Below, in pieces: positions 9,145 through 18,550 of a DNA stretch of 35,796 nucleotides. The DNA lies in the NCBI GenBank assembly GCA_013812265.1, contig JACCTQ010000221.1, positions 1-35,796 on the forward strand. Direction: 5' to 3'. The notes beneath the pieces are model-generated. The model was not told the DNA's origin, ran no database searches, and was given only the letters and a program-made list of their open reading frames with translations. Positions within the stretch are counted from its first letter, which is position 1. The number at the start of each line of letters is the position of its first letter. The DNA is from Actinomycetota bacterium. Its GTDB lineage: Bacteria > Actinomycetota > Thermoleophilia > Gaiellales > Gaiellaceae. The position numbers and the translations under genes were made by a program.

Positions 9145-10092
9145 ATGACCATAGTCGCATTCCTCTATCCGGGGCAGGGCTCACAGAAGGTCGGCATGGG
9201 CGCAGAGTTACTCGCCGCGGAGAGCGACCTGCTGGACGGCTATCTCGCGCAGGCCGAAGCCGCGTCCGGCCAGCCGATCCGGCGCATCTGCCTCGAAGGG
9301 CCGATAGAGGCGCTGACGCGGACCGAAGTGGCTCAGCCCGCGCTGTTTGCAGTCTCGCTCGCCTTGACCGACGCGGCACGTGCTCGCGGCATCGACCCGG
9401 ATTTCGTCGCGGGTCACAGTCTCGGCGAGTACACGGCTGCGTGCGCCGCAGGCTCGTTATCGGTCGCGGACGGGATCGAGCTCGTCAGTTTGCGTGGGCA
9501 GCTGATGGCGCGAATCGGCGACGAGAGCCCGGGCGCGATGGCGGCGGTGATCGGGCTTTCGGCCGGGGACCTCGAGCGACTCTGTGAGGACGCCTCGGGC
9601 GCGGGCTCCGTCGCGCTGGCGAACATCAACTCACCGACCCAGATCGTCGTCTCGGGCGAGGAGACGGGCGTCGTCCGCCTGATGGAGCTCGCCGAAGGGG
9701 CCGGCGCGTCGCGTGTTGTCCGGCTCCAGGTTGCCGCGGCCTTTCACAGCGAGCTGATGCAGCCGGTGCGCGAGCAAATGGCCGCCGCAGCGCGGGAGGT
9801 CGCCTGGTCCGACCCGCGGGTGCCGGTTGCCGTCAACGCGCGCGGTGAGCTCGTGCGGGACGGCGAGGCTCTCCGGACCGCCCTGGTGGAGCAGATCGCG
9901 AGCCCGGTGCGGTGGGTGGAGTGCGTCGAGGCACTCGCCGGGGCCGGCGTCGAGACGTTCCTCGAGCTCGGGCCTGGCCGCGTGCTCGGCGGGCTCGTCC
10001 GGCAGATCCAGGCCGGCGCCGACGTCTTCTCGGCCGACTCGCCCGGACGTCTCGAGGAGTTTGCCGAGGCCCACCCGGCCGCCGTCCGCTAG
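9145..10092 (+). CDS. fabD: Malonyl-CoA:ACP transacylase
   Basis: [33 protein letters not shown] and [13 protein letters not shown]. Confidence 0.95.
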   Translation: MTIVAFLYPGQGSQKVGMGAELLAAESDLLDGYLAQAEAASGQPIRRICLEGPIEALTRTEVAQPALFAVSLALTDAARARGIDPDFVAGHSLGEYTAACAAGSLSVADGIELVSLRGQLMARIGDESPGAMAAVIGLSAGDLERLCEDASGAGSVALANINSPTQIVVSGEETGVVRLMELAEGAGASRVVRLQVAAAFHSELMQPVREQMAAAAREVAWSDPRVPVAVNARGELVRDGEALRTALVEQIASPVRWVECVEALAGAGVETFLELGPGRVLGGLVRQIQAGADVFSADSPGRLEEFAEAHPAAVR

Positions 10093-10988
10093 TACTCGGC
10101 GAGCGAGCCCGCGCGTTGCGCGCTCTCGAGCGCCAGGCCGAACAGCCTCGCTGCAAGCGGAATACCGGCTCCCGCCACGGCAAGCAGCACGAGGGCGTCG
10201 AGAGCCCAACCCTCTCCGCTGAAGATGGCATCGCGGACGCCGTCGAAGGCAAACCGCGTCGGGAGGGCGCGGGCAAGCGGCTCGAGCCACTCGGGCAGCG
10301 TCGAGATCGGGAAGACCGCCCCGCTCAAGACGGTCATGATCGTCACCAGCATGGAGGTCATCAGGTCTCCCCGCTTGACGACGAGGATGATCGTGGCCGC
10401 CACCATTCCCAGCGCGGCGAACGCGGCAGCGGCGCTCGCCAGGACCACGAGCAGGCCGAGCCAGCTCACGCCGAGAAGGTCCAGATCCATGGCCGTCGAG
10501 GCGATCGCCAGGTAGAGAAGCGCGCGCACCAGGGCGAAGGAGAACGGGAACCCGACCAGGCCGAGGCACATCTCGGCAGAGGTCAGAGGCTGTGCCGCCA
10601 GCGCCTCGAGCGTCCCCGTCAGCTGCTCTTCCCGCAGCCGTCTGCCGACCTCGGCGACCCCGCTCTGGATCATGGTGCCGGTGAGGATCCCGGTCGCGGC
10701 GAACGCGAAGTAGCTGGGAGCGTCGTTCAGGGCCGCCGTATCGGGGTCGCTGAAGAAGCGCGAGATGAAGAAGTAGATCATCAGCGTGAGCACGCCGTGG
10801 AACACGTCGAGCGCGATGGCTGCGCGATAGGACCTCTTGATGAGGAAATCGCGCCGGACGATGGCGCCGACGACCCGCGCGCGTGGCACGCCCCTCGCCC
10901 GGACGGATCTCCGGAGAGCACCGTGCCAGGGCTGCTCGCGCCGCCGGATCTCCGGCCCGCGGGCGTCTGGGGAGGACGTGGAGGTCAC
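10089..10988 (-). CDS. ABC-2 type transporter permease
   Basis: Six hydrophobic segments; REEQLTGTLEALAAQPL typical of ABC-2 permeases (DrrB-like); start could lie slightly downstream. Confidence 0.85.
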   Translation of the reverse strand: MTSTSSPDARGPEIRRREQPWHGALRRSVRARGVPRARVVGAIVRRDFLIKRSYRAAIALDVFHGVLTLMIYFFISRFFSDPDTAALNDAPSYFAFAATGILTGTMIQSGVAEVGRRLREEQLTGTLEALAAQPLTSAEMCLGLVGFPFSFALVRALLYLAIASTAMDLDLLGVSWLGLLVVLASAAAAFAALGMVAATIILVVKRGDLMTSMLVTIMTVLSGAVFPISTLPEWLEPLARALPTRFAFDGVRDAIFSGEGWALDALVLLAVAGAGIPLAARLFGLALESAQRAGSLAEY

Positions 10989-11098
10989 GGTCGGCGAGCG
11001 CCTACCCTAGTGCGGTGGGTCGAGGAGCGTCAACGAGGCCCCACCTCGACATCCCCTGCGACGTCGCGATATCGTCGTTGTGGCCGACCGTGAGCTGC

Positions 11099-11827
11099 GT
11101 GAGCGACCCGGGGGCCGCCGTGACGAGACAGTCTGCAGCCGATGCGATCGCGACCGTGGCCGCTTCCGACCCTGAGGTCCGGGAGAACGTCCTCACCGTA
11201 GAGGGGCTCTCCCGCGAGTTCCGCGGTCGTCCGGTCGTCCAGAGCTTCGACCTGTCGCTCGGCGCCGGCGACCGGGTTGCCCTGCACGGGCCGAACGGCT
11301 CGGGCAAGACGACGATCCTGCGCTGCATCATGGGGACGCTCTGTCCGACGAGCGGCTTGATCTCGGTCCGTGGGCACGCGGCCGGGACGTGCGAGGCGCG
11401 TGCTCTGATCGGCTCCGTCCTGCCGCAGGACCGGGCGTTCTACCTTCGCCTGACGGGCGAAGCGAACCTTCTCTTCGTGGCGAGGCTCCGCGGCTACGAC
11501 GGGCGGGCGGCGGTGCGCCTGGTGCGCGAGCTCGAGCAGGAGTTGCAGCTCTCGGAGACGCTGTCGCGCCGCCTCGACCGCTGCTCCACAGGCATGATGC
11601 AGAAGCTCTCGTTCGCACGGGCGCTCCTCGGCGAGCCGCCTCTGCTCCTGCTCGACGAGCCGACGCGCTCGCTCGACGACGCGTCCCTGGAGCTGCTCTG
11701 GGCGGCGCTCGAGCGGCGGCCGCGTGCGGCCGTCCTGATCGCGACGCACCGTCGAGACGACCTGGCGCGGTGCGGCGCGACGATCGGCCTAGAAGCCCCA
11801 TCCCCGGAGGAGCAGCGAGGGAAGTGA
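11099..11827 (+). CDS. ABC transporter ATP-binding protein
   Basis: GPNGSGKTTILR Walker A, CSTGMMQKLSFARALL signature, LLLLDEPT Walker B, ATHR H-loop; GTG start at 11099 or 11120. Confidence 0.9.
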   Translation: MSDPGAAVTRQSAADAIATVAASDPEVRENVLTVEGLSREFRGRPVVQSFDLSLGAGDRVALHGPNGSGKTTILRCIMGTLCPTSGLISVRGHAAGTCEARALIGSVLPQDRAFYLRLTGEANLLFVARLRGYDGRAAVRLVRELEQELQLSETLSRRLDRCSTGMMQKLSFARALLGEPPLLLLDEPTRSLDDASLELLWAALERRPRAAVLIATHRRDDLARCGATIGLEAPSPEEQRGK

Positions 11828-13563
11828 GCTGGTCGCTGCTCGAAGAGTACGGCATCGAGTACGCCGCCCCGAGCGCGAACGCCGGTCCGGATCTCTGTCA
11901 CCCCGTGGCAGCGGCGCGGGCGGCAGACGGAGCCACGACCATCGTCGACGAGCTGGGGATCCGCAAGTCAGTGCCGATGCGTGCCGAGTACCGGACATTT
12001 CGGATCGCGCCGGGCGGGAAGCTGCTCGCGGACTCGTGGCGGTGGGGCATCGCCGACGGATACGGGGTTCCCAGCGCGGAGTCGCTCGCGATCCTGTGCG
12101 TCACGCGGTGGGAGCTCCAGACGCGGGGGCCGACCGGCGAGCGAGTCGCGACCCTCGATCTCGCCTCGCTCTCGAAGCGGCTGCCGCTCGTTGTGTCCCG
12201 CACGTGGCGCGACACGTTCCTGCTCGCGTTTGCCGACGAGCTCTTCGACGTCGACCTCGCCGAGGTCGACGATGCGGGTCGCCTCCTCTGGTATCTCCCG
12301 GCTCCGCCGGATTCGCTGGGGTTTCCGGGAAGTGTCCAGCTCCTCCGCAACGGCAATTTGCTCGTCGCGGACGAGTTCTGCCACGTCGTCACCGAGCTCG
12401 CCCTCGACGGCTCGATCGTCTGGCAGCTCGGCAACTGGCGTGATCCCGGCCGGCACGGCGGGCGCCTGTCGAGCCCGCGGACGGCGCGAGAGACACACGA
12501 CGGAACCAGACTCGTGGCGGACACCCGGAACGACCGTTTGCTGGCCGTCGCCGCCGACGGCCGTATCACGGTCCTGCCCGAGCCGGAGGGCGGCCTCTCC
12601 GCGCCCACGTTCGCCGAGCTCCTTCCCGGCGGCAACGTCCTCCTCTGCGATGCGGGCAACCGTCGGGTCGTGGAGTGTGGCAGCGGGGGCGAGGTGGTCT
12701 GGAGCATTGGCGGGCGAGCCGGCCACCGGCGATGGTTCTCGTTTCCTCGCTCGGTTCAGGGGCTCGACGGGGGCGCCCTGCTCGTCTGCGATACGGCGAA
12801 CGACCGCATCGTGGTGGCCGGCGGCGGAGCCAGATCCTGCGAGCCCTGGCCGCTCGAGGGCGGCGCCGAGCTCTTCTGGCCCCGGTGCGCGCGTATTCTA
12901 CCGTCGGGCTCGCTGCTCGTCGCGGACGGGCGCAACTCGCGCGTGCTGGAAGTGACACCGGCAGGCGAGGTCACGCGCAGCCTGCACGCGCTAGGGCACG
13001 AGGCGATCGGCCACCTCGCCGACCCGCACGACGTCCACCTGCTGCCAGGAGGCAACCTTCTGATCACCGACTCTCCACCCGGGCTCGTCCTCGAGGTCGA
13101 CTGGAGCGGGCGCATCCACCGGACGATCGGACAGGACCGAGAGGTGGACCTCGCCGACCCGCACAGCGCTCAGCCACTCGCCGGCGGCACGGTCATGATC
13201 TGCGACTCGGGCAACGACCGCGTGCTGTGGGTTCGCCCGGACGGGACCCTCGCTCGGGAGCTCCGCGCCGTTCGCTCGGGCTCGTCGTGGCTTCGCCTGA
13301 GCAGGCCGCGGCATGCCGAGGTTTCCGCGTCCGGCATCCTCGTGATCGCGGACACGGGCAACAATCGCGTGCTCGCGGTCGACGGGTCGGGGGCGCTCCT
13401 CTGGGAGCTCTCGACGGTGCCGGACTCGCCCCTCCCCTGGCTCGACCAGCCGCGCTGGGCCCAGCTCGACGAGGGCGAGGTCATCGTCTGCGACCACTGC
13501 CACCACCGGATTCTGCGCCTGCGGCACGAGCCACCTGGCGGGAGCTCGCCGCCGCCGCCCTGA
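11824..13563 (+). CDS. NHL/PQQ-like beta-propeller protein
   Basis: About nine repeats of LLVAD.xN.RVLxV type (VADTRNDRLLAV, VCDTANDRIVVA, VADGRNSRVLEV, ICDSGNDRVLWV, IADTGNNRVLAV); GTGA overlap with preceding ATPase. Confidence 0.88.
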   Translation: MSWSLLEEYGIEYAAPSANAGPDLCHPVAAARAADGATTIVDELGIRKSVPMRAEYRTFRIAPGGKLLADSWRWGIADGYGVPSAESLAILCVTRWELQTRGPTGERVATLDLASLSKRLPLVVSRTWRDTFLLAFADELFDVDLAEVDDAGRLLWYLPAPPDSLGFPGSVQLLRNGNLLVADEFCHVVTELALDGSIVWQLGNWRDPGRHGGRLSSPRTARETHDGTRLVADTRNDRLLAVAADGRITVLPEPEGGLSAPTFAELLPGGNVLLCDAGNRRVVECGSGGEVVWSIGGRAGHRRWFSFPRSVQGLDGGALLVCDTANDRIVVAGGGARSCEPWPLEGGAELFWPRCARILPSGSLLVADGRNSRVLEVTPAGEVTRSLHALGHEAIGHLADPHDVHLLPGGNLLITDSPPGLVLEVDWSGRIHRTIGQDREVDLADPHSAQPLAGGTVMICDSGNDRVLWVRPDGTLARELRAVRSGSSWLRLSRPRHAEVSASGILVIADTGNNRVLAVDGSGALLWELSTVPDSPLPWLDQPRWAQLDEGEVIVCDHCHHRILRLRHEPPGGSSPPPP

Positions 13564-14089
13564 GCTCGCGCACCAGCCGCTGAGCTCTCCGTCGTCCGCG
13601 CAGGACGATCACCGCTTTGCCCTTACCGTGCTCGCGGAGTGCCGCGTCGAGGAGGGGCCGCGTCTCGATCGGATAGCGCCACAGGTAGCGGAAAAATGCC
13701 CGATCGAGCGGCTGGCCGGGCGGCGCGTCGGGGCGCGGCTTGCGGGTGAGCAGCCGCCGCCGAAGCACGCCGGTGACGCAGAGGAGTCGCGGCCGCTCGA
13801 GGACGACTATCGTGTCCGCGGCGGGCACGCGCAGGTCCAGCGTGCTCTCATACGTGCCGTCCATGATCCAGGCCGGCTTCCGTACCAGCTCGGCGACGGC
13901 CGATCGCCATGCCGCATGGGGCAGCGCGACCCAGCCCGCCCGCCAGCGGTGCGAGTCGAGGTGGACGAGCGGCAACCCGAGGGTCTCTCCGAGCCCGAGC
14001 GCGAGCTTCGTCTTGCCCGCGCCGCTCGGGCCGACGACCAGGATCCGTCGCGCCTTGCGGAGCCGCCCTACCTCGACGCCGGTCGGCAC
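13481..14089 (-). CDS. P-loop kinase, adenylate-kinase/FlaR 'topology modulation'-like
   Basis: RRILVVGPSGAGKTKLALGLGETLGLPLVHLDSHRWRAGW...WIMDGTYESTLDLR; GTG start at 14089 preferred over ATG at 14206 (low-complexity N-extension). Confidence 0.75.
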   Translation of the reverse strand: MPTGVEVGRLRKARRILVVGPSGAGKTKLALGLGETLGLPLVHLDSHRWRAGWVALPHAAWRSAVAELVRKPAWIMDGTYESTLDLRVPAADTIVVLERPRLLCVTGVLRRRLLTRKPRPDAPPGQPLDRAFFRYLWRYPIETRPLLDAALREHGKGKAVIVLRGRRRAQRLVRELRAAAASSRQVARAAGAESGGGSGRRR

Positions 14090-14206
14090 GCCAGATCGGA
14101 CGTCGACCAATTTAGATGCTAGGCATCCTGCCTTGCCCGCGGACGAGTGCGGCGCCCGGCTTGGCCGATGCCGTCCCCGGCGGCGCGCCCGTTTCCGATC
14201 GACCAT

Positions 14207-15460
14207 CTAGGCGAAGAGCACCGGAGGAGCGTCGAAGATGAACTCGGGGCTGAGGCTCGAGTTGTAGGCCCCTGCCGCGTAGAAGACGAGGAAGTCGCCC
14301 CGCACCGCAGGCGGCAGCGGGCCGCTGTAGAGAACGTCGTTCTCGCGGCAGGAGGAGCCGAGCACGGTCGACGGAAGGCTCGAGTCGCGGCGAGGGAGCA
14401 GGTCGGACGTGAAGAGCCGGGCGATCTGCGGGCAGTAGTGCGTCAGGGGAAGCATCGTCACGGTCCCGTCCACGGTGACGAGCTGGCCATTCCCGGATCG
14501 CCGCGCGCGGAGCACCGTCGAGACGAAGACGATCGCGTCTGCGACGAGGTACCGCCCCGGCTCGAGGATGAGGGTCGGCCCGTCTTCGTGGGCAAGCGCA
14601 GGCGACAGCTCGCCGGTGATCGCGTCGACGTACTCGCCGATCGGCCGCGGGTCCCAGGTCCGTCGGCTCCGGGGTCTCGGCCCATGCGCGGGAAAGCCCC
14701 CGCCGAGATCGAGTGAGCGCACGCGGAGCCGTCCGCCCTCGGGACCGCCGTGCGCCAGCAAGCGGGCGACGCGGCGCGCGGCCTTGCGGAAATGGCCGGG
14801 ATCATCCGTGTCGCCTCTCAGGTGGAGGTGCAGGCCGGCGGGCGCGAGTCCCGGGACGGAGAGCATGCGTGCGACCGCCGCCGCGGCCTCTCCGTCTTCC
14901 AGCGAAAGCCCGAACCGGCTCGGCTCGACGCCCGGCAGGTCGGCCTTGACTCGCAGTCCGACTCGGGCGCGTCCGTGGTGCGCCATCCGAAGCTCGAGCA
15001 CGCGCTCGAGCTCCTCGCGGTCATTGACGTGTATGAGCGCACCCTCGGTGAGTGCGAGCAGGAGCTCGTCGTCCCGCTTGTGAGGGCCGTTGAAGACGAT
15101 CTCCTCGCCCGGATGGCCGAGCCCGCGCGCCAGCCTGTACTCGCGGCCGGAGACCACCTCCGCCCAGGCGCCTAGCTCTCCGAGCAGCCGGGACTCCGCA
15201 ACCGCGTAGTTCGTCTTGAACGAGTACGCGATCGCCGAGCGAGCCGAGCGGCGGGCGAGCGCCCGCTCCACCTCCCGGTAGCGCTCGGCCAGGATCCTGG
15301 TGTCGACGAGGAAGAGCGGGGTGTCGGTGCGGTGCAGCACCGGTCCCAGGCGTTCGCGATCGCGCTCGAGGCTCGGGAACGCGTCGAAAAAGCCCGGCGG
15401 CAGGAACGCTTCGCCGTCTCTCGGTTGGTCGACCCGACCGGGCCGCATCGCCGTCGCCAC
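14207..15460 (-). CDS. Fold-type III PLP-dependent decarboxylase (DAP/ornithine/BtrK-like)
   Basis: AYSFKTNY Schiff-base Lys, LDLGGGFP, LEPGRYLVADA, GSSCRENDVLYSG; GTG start 15460 (or ATG 15448). Confidence 0.9.
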   Translation of the reverse strand: MATAMRPGRVDQPRDGEAFLPPGFFDAFPSLERDRERLGPVLHRTDTPLFLVDTRILAERYREVERALARRSARSAIAYSFKTNYAVAESRLLGELGAWAEVVSGREYRLARGLGHPGEEIVFNGPHKRDDELLLALTEGALIHVNDREELERVLELRMAHHGRARVGLRVKADLPGVEPSRFGLSLEDGEAAAAVARMLSVPGLAPAGLHLHLRGDTDDPGHFRKAARRVARLLAHGGPEGGRLRVRSLDLGGGFPAHGPRPRSRRTWDPRPIGEYVDAITGELSPALAHEDGPTLILEPGRYLVADAIVFVSTVLRARRSGNGQLVTVDGTVTMLPLTHYCPQIARLFTSDLLPRRDSSLPSTVLGSSCRENDVLYSGPLPPAVRGDFLVFYAAGAYNSSLSPEFIFDAPPVLFA

Positions 15461-15462
15461 GC

Positions 15463-16716
15463 TCAGACCTTCCGGCCGCGCGCCGGCAGAGGCTCGTAAA
15501 GCCGCTCGCGCTCGAATCGCCGCAGGAGCCGCACGTCCTCGCGGACGATTCGGCGCACGGGGTGGATGAACGTCACGGCCCCGACGACGCGGCGGTCGGT
15601 CGCACCGCGCGCGATGGACATCCGGTGAAAGGAGCGCAGGCGGCGAATCTCCGCCAGCGGCGGTCTCGGTCTCGGGCGGTGGCCGGCCGGCCGGACGAGG
15701 AAGCAGGTGACGGCCGCGCTCGTCAGCCGGTCCGGGTGGCCACCAGCGTGGAAACGGTCCGGGTCCAGGCACGCTTCGACCGTGAGGTCGAGGGCGCTCG
15801 GACCGCCGCAGAGACCGCTGATCACGGCGTTGCTGCCGGCGCTCAGCCGCGCGCCCACCTCGACGAGCGTCGGGCCACGGCCACGGGCCCAGATCACCTC
15901 GCTGTGAGCGGGCCCGTACGAGATCTCCAGCGCGTCGAGCGCGCGCGCGACATAGGCGAAGAGCTTTTCCTGGCGCTCACCCCGGTAGGGCAGAAGCTCG
16001 ATCGCCTCGTAGAAGACGCCGGGCTCGGCCGGTCGCCGTCGCGGGCGATGGTAGCGCCAGAACGCCGCCACGCGGTGGCGGCCGCCGTGACTGACCGTGT
16101 CGACGACGTACTCGGGGCCTTCGAGCAGCTCCTGGACGACCACCGTGTCGTTCCGGAGCCCCAGGACGTTCGTGCGCCCTGCGATCGCCTCGTGCGACTG
16201 CGCGAGCTCGGCCTCCGTACGGCACACGGTCACCGAGTCGGACGCGACGCTTCCGGGCGGCTTGACGACGACGGGACGACCGCCGCGGCTTTGCATCCAG
16301 TCGCGCAGCTCGCCCAGCTCGGGCGAGTGGAACTGGTCGGGCACTTGCAGCCCGCGCGCGCGGACGGCCTCGATCATGAGGTACTTGTGGCGGCGAGCGC
16401 TCCGCAGGGCCGATCCGTTCCGATCGAGGCCGAGTCGTTCGCACAGCTCGTCCGCGAGCTCGACGCCCGGCTCCGAGCCGGCCAGGACGTACCGGACGCC
16501 GAGGCGCCGCAGGCCCGCCGCGATCACCCCAGGATCACGCCGGTGCTCGAGGATCGCGGCGAAGTCCTGGGGCGCGAACGAGGAGCGAAAGAGGAGCGGA
16601 ACGTCACGGTGCGTCTGCACGGCCACGGACTCGAGCCCGCGTGCGTGGAAGGCCGGCGCGAGCAGCGCACCCGAGGAGTACGGGTCGACGATCGCGACGC
16701 GGGCGAGCGTGGTCAC
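15463..16716 (-). CDS. ATP-grasp carboxylate-amine/thiol ligase
   Basis: RPVVVKPPGSVASDSV, VVQELLEGPEYVVDTVSHGG, YGPAHSEVIWA..GPTLVEVGARLSAGSN; GTG start overlapping the preceding stop. Confidence 0.88.
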   Translation of the reverse strand: MTTLARVAIVDPYSSGALLAPAFHARGLESVAVQTHRDVPLLFRSSFAPQDFAAILEHRRDPGVIAAGLRRLGVRYVLAGSEPGVELADELCERLGLDRNGSALRSARRHKYLMIEAVRARGLQVPDQFHSPELGELRDWMQSRGGRPVVVKPPGSVASDSVTVCRTEAELAQSHEAIAGRTNVLGLRNDTVVVQELLEGPEYVVDTVSHGGRHRVAAFWRYHRPRRRPAEPGVFYEAIELLPYRGERQEKLFAYVARALDALEISYGPAHSEVIWARGRGPTLVEVGARLSAGSNAVISGLCGGPSALDLTVEACLDPDRFHAGGHPDRLTSAAVTCFLVRPAGHRPRPRPPLAEIRRLRSFHRMSIARGATDRRVVGAVTFIHPVRRIVREDVRLLRRFERERLYEPLPARGRKV

Positions 16717-17879
16717 GCCGCCGCCAGGCCGGCGAGGAGCGACTCGAAGGGCTCGACGCCGCACCTGGACGCATGTGCGAGAGCCGCCGCGCGGGCAGTG
16801 CGGGAGCGGCGGGCGTACTCGGTCGGATCGGAGAGCAGCCGCCAAAGGCCGTCGCGCCACGGCTGGGCGTTCTGAGGCGTGGGGACGTGCCGTCCGTTCC
16901 GGCGCTCGAGCGGCACGACGGGGAGCAGGAGCGCCGCCCCGAGGGCGGCCTCGCGGAGCCCGCCGATGTCGCTCGCGAGCACCGGGATGCCGCGCAGCAT
17001 GGCCTCCGGGACGATGTAGCCGAAAGTCTCCGGCCAGAGCGAGGGGGCGAGCAGCACGCGCGTCTGTGCCAGCACCGCGTCGAGCTCGTCCGCCGGCTCG
17101 AGCACCGTCACGTTCGGCTCCCGCTCGAGCGAGCACAGGACGGCCGAGTCCGTTCCCCAGCCGCGGACGGCTGCGAAATCGACCTCGGGCATCGCCTGGG
17201 CGAGCGCCAGAAAGAGGTCGACGCCCTTCTCGAGGCAGGGGTTCAGCATGGTCACGTAGCGGCGGTCGAAGCCTCCGAGGGCGGGGAAGGGGCCCTCGCC
17301 GTAGACGGGCAGCGACAGCACGGTCGCAGCGAGCGAGCCGTGGCGCGCGAGGTAGCTCTGAAGGAAGCGGCTGATGGCGACGACTGCCCTGGCCTCCCGC
17401 ATCCTGCGAGCGTGCGCGCGGCTCGGGGCGAGTGAGAGTGGCCCGAAGGGCGCGTTCGTGACCGTCTGCAGCAGGAGCACGACGCGGTCGGGCCCGGCGG
17501 CGGCGAGCGCCGGGGCGAGGAGGAGCCGGAGCTTGTCGTCGTTGACGATGACCCAGTCGGGGCGGAGCTCGCCGATCCTCCGCTCGACGTGGGAGCGCAG
17601 CTCCTCGGCCGTGGGAAAGCTGACGGCGTCCACGTCCACGTCTCGATGGTGGTACGAGAAGACGGGGGGCTCCTCCTCGGCGATGACGATCGAGCGCCGT
17701 GCCATCTCGGCGTGGAACTCGGTCTCATCGGCCGGTCCCGCGCTCGGGGCGAAGGCGGGCGCCACGACCGTGCACCGGTGGCCGCGCCGGGCGAGACCCT
17801 CGAGCAGCAGACGGTTCGCCTTCACCCCGCCGCCGTACGAGGGGAGGTAGATGTGATCCTGGAGCAGCAGCAGCCTCAT
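16713..17879 (-). CDS. Glycosyltransferase, GT4-like
   Basis: LPSYGGGVKANRLLLEGLARRGH; LLAPSLWPETFGYIVPEAMLRGIPVLASDIGGLREA. Confidence 0.9.
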   Translation of the reverse strand: MRLLLLQDHIYLPSYGGGVKANRLLLEGLARRGHRCTVVAPAFAPSAGPADETEFHAEMARRSIVIAEEEPPVFSYHHRDVDVDAVSFPTAEELRSHVERRIGELRPDWVIVNDDKLRLLLAPALAAAGPDRVVLLLQTVTNAPFGPLSLAPSRAHARRMREARAVVAISRFLQSYLARHGSLAATVLSLPVYGEGPFPALGGFDRRYVTMLNPCLEKGVDLFLALAQAMPEVDFAAVRGWGTDSAVLCSLEREPNVTVLEPADELDAVLAQTRVLLAPSLWPETFGYIVPEAMLRGIPVLASDIGGLREAALGAALLLPVVPLERRNGRHVPTPQNAQPWRDGLWRLLSDPTEYARRSRTARAAALAHASRCGVEPFESLLAGLAAA

Positions 17880-18541
17880 CCCGGGTTCCGTTTCACGATG
17901 GCGGTGCCGTACCGGACCGGGAACTCGACCACGGAGTAGGCGCCGTCGCGACGCAGCTCCTCGACGAGCCGCGGCACCCCGCACGGCTCGCGGCGATTGG
18001 AGCTGTCGTGCAACGTGATCACGCCGTCGGGCTCGACGAGCGGAGCGAACAAATCAAAGTCGAGGCGAACGCCTTCGAAGTGGTGGTCGGCGTCGATGTG
18101 CAGGTAGTCGATCGCGATCCGGTTCGGGAGGAAGAGCTCTCGGTGGGCGTCCGCGGTCAGGCTGAGCACGATCTCCACTTCGGGGTACCTCGTGCGGAAC
18201 CACGAATCCGGTGCAGTCCAGTCCGGCGAGCCCCAGATCGCCCGCTTGTCCCCCGGCACCTGGTCGGCGCCGTCGACGAGGATCGTCCGGCTCGGCGCCA
18301 GGTCGAGGTCGCGCTGCGCCTGCCGCATGAGGCGCGGTACGAAACCGCCGCCGGAGCCGAGGCACACGCAGACCTCGGCGCGGAGAGCGTAGGCCAGCGC
18401 GTAGTAGAGCATCCCGGCTCCGAGCTCCTCCGAGCCCGGCCCCGAGTCGTGGCTCGCCGACCACGCGTCCGGCCCGGTCAGCTCCGTCGCGACGAAAGCG
18501 CGATCGAGAAGGCCGCCGGAGGTGGGAGTGCTCCGGGCCAC
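17876..18541 (-). CDS. Class I SAM-dependent methyltransferase (Methyltransf_24-like)
   Basis: VCVCLGSGGGFVPRLM, IDYLHIDADHHFEGVRLDFDLFAPLVEPDGVITLHDS. Confidence 0.8.
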   Translation of the reverse strand: MARSTPTSGGLLDRAFVATELTGPDAWSASHDSGPGSEELGAGMLYYALAYALRAEVCVCLGSGGGFVPRLMRQAQRDLDLAPSRTILVDGADQVPGDKRAIWGSPDWTAPDSWFRTRYPEVEIVLSLTADAHRELFLPNRIAIDYLHIDADHHFEGVRLDFDLFAPLVEPDGVITLHDSSNRREPCGVPRLVEELRRDGAYSVVEFPVRYGTAIVKRNPG

Positions 18542-18550
18542 CAGTCTCGA

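Noticed and set aside
11389-11823. N-terminal extension of the beta-propeller ORF
   Set aside because: Overlaps the ABC ATPase in another frame; RAPG-rich low-complexity, with a coupled GTG at 11824
14207-15460. Housekeeping lysA or speA assignment
   Set aside because: Operon context and ATP-grasp partner argue for a specialised role; substrate cannot be determined from sequence by eye
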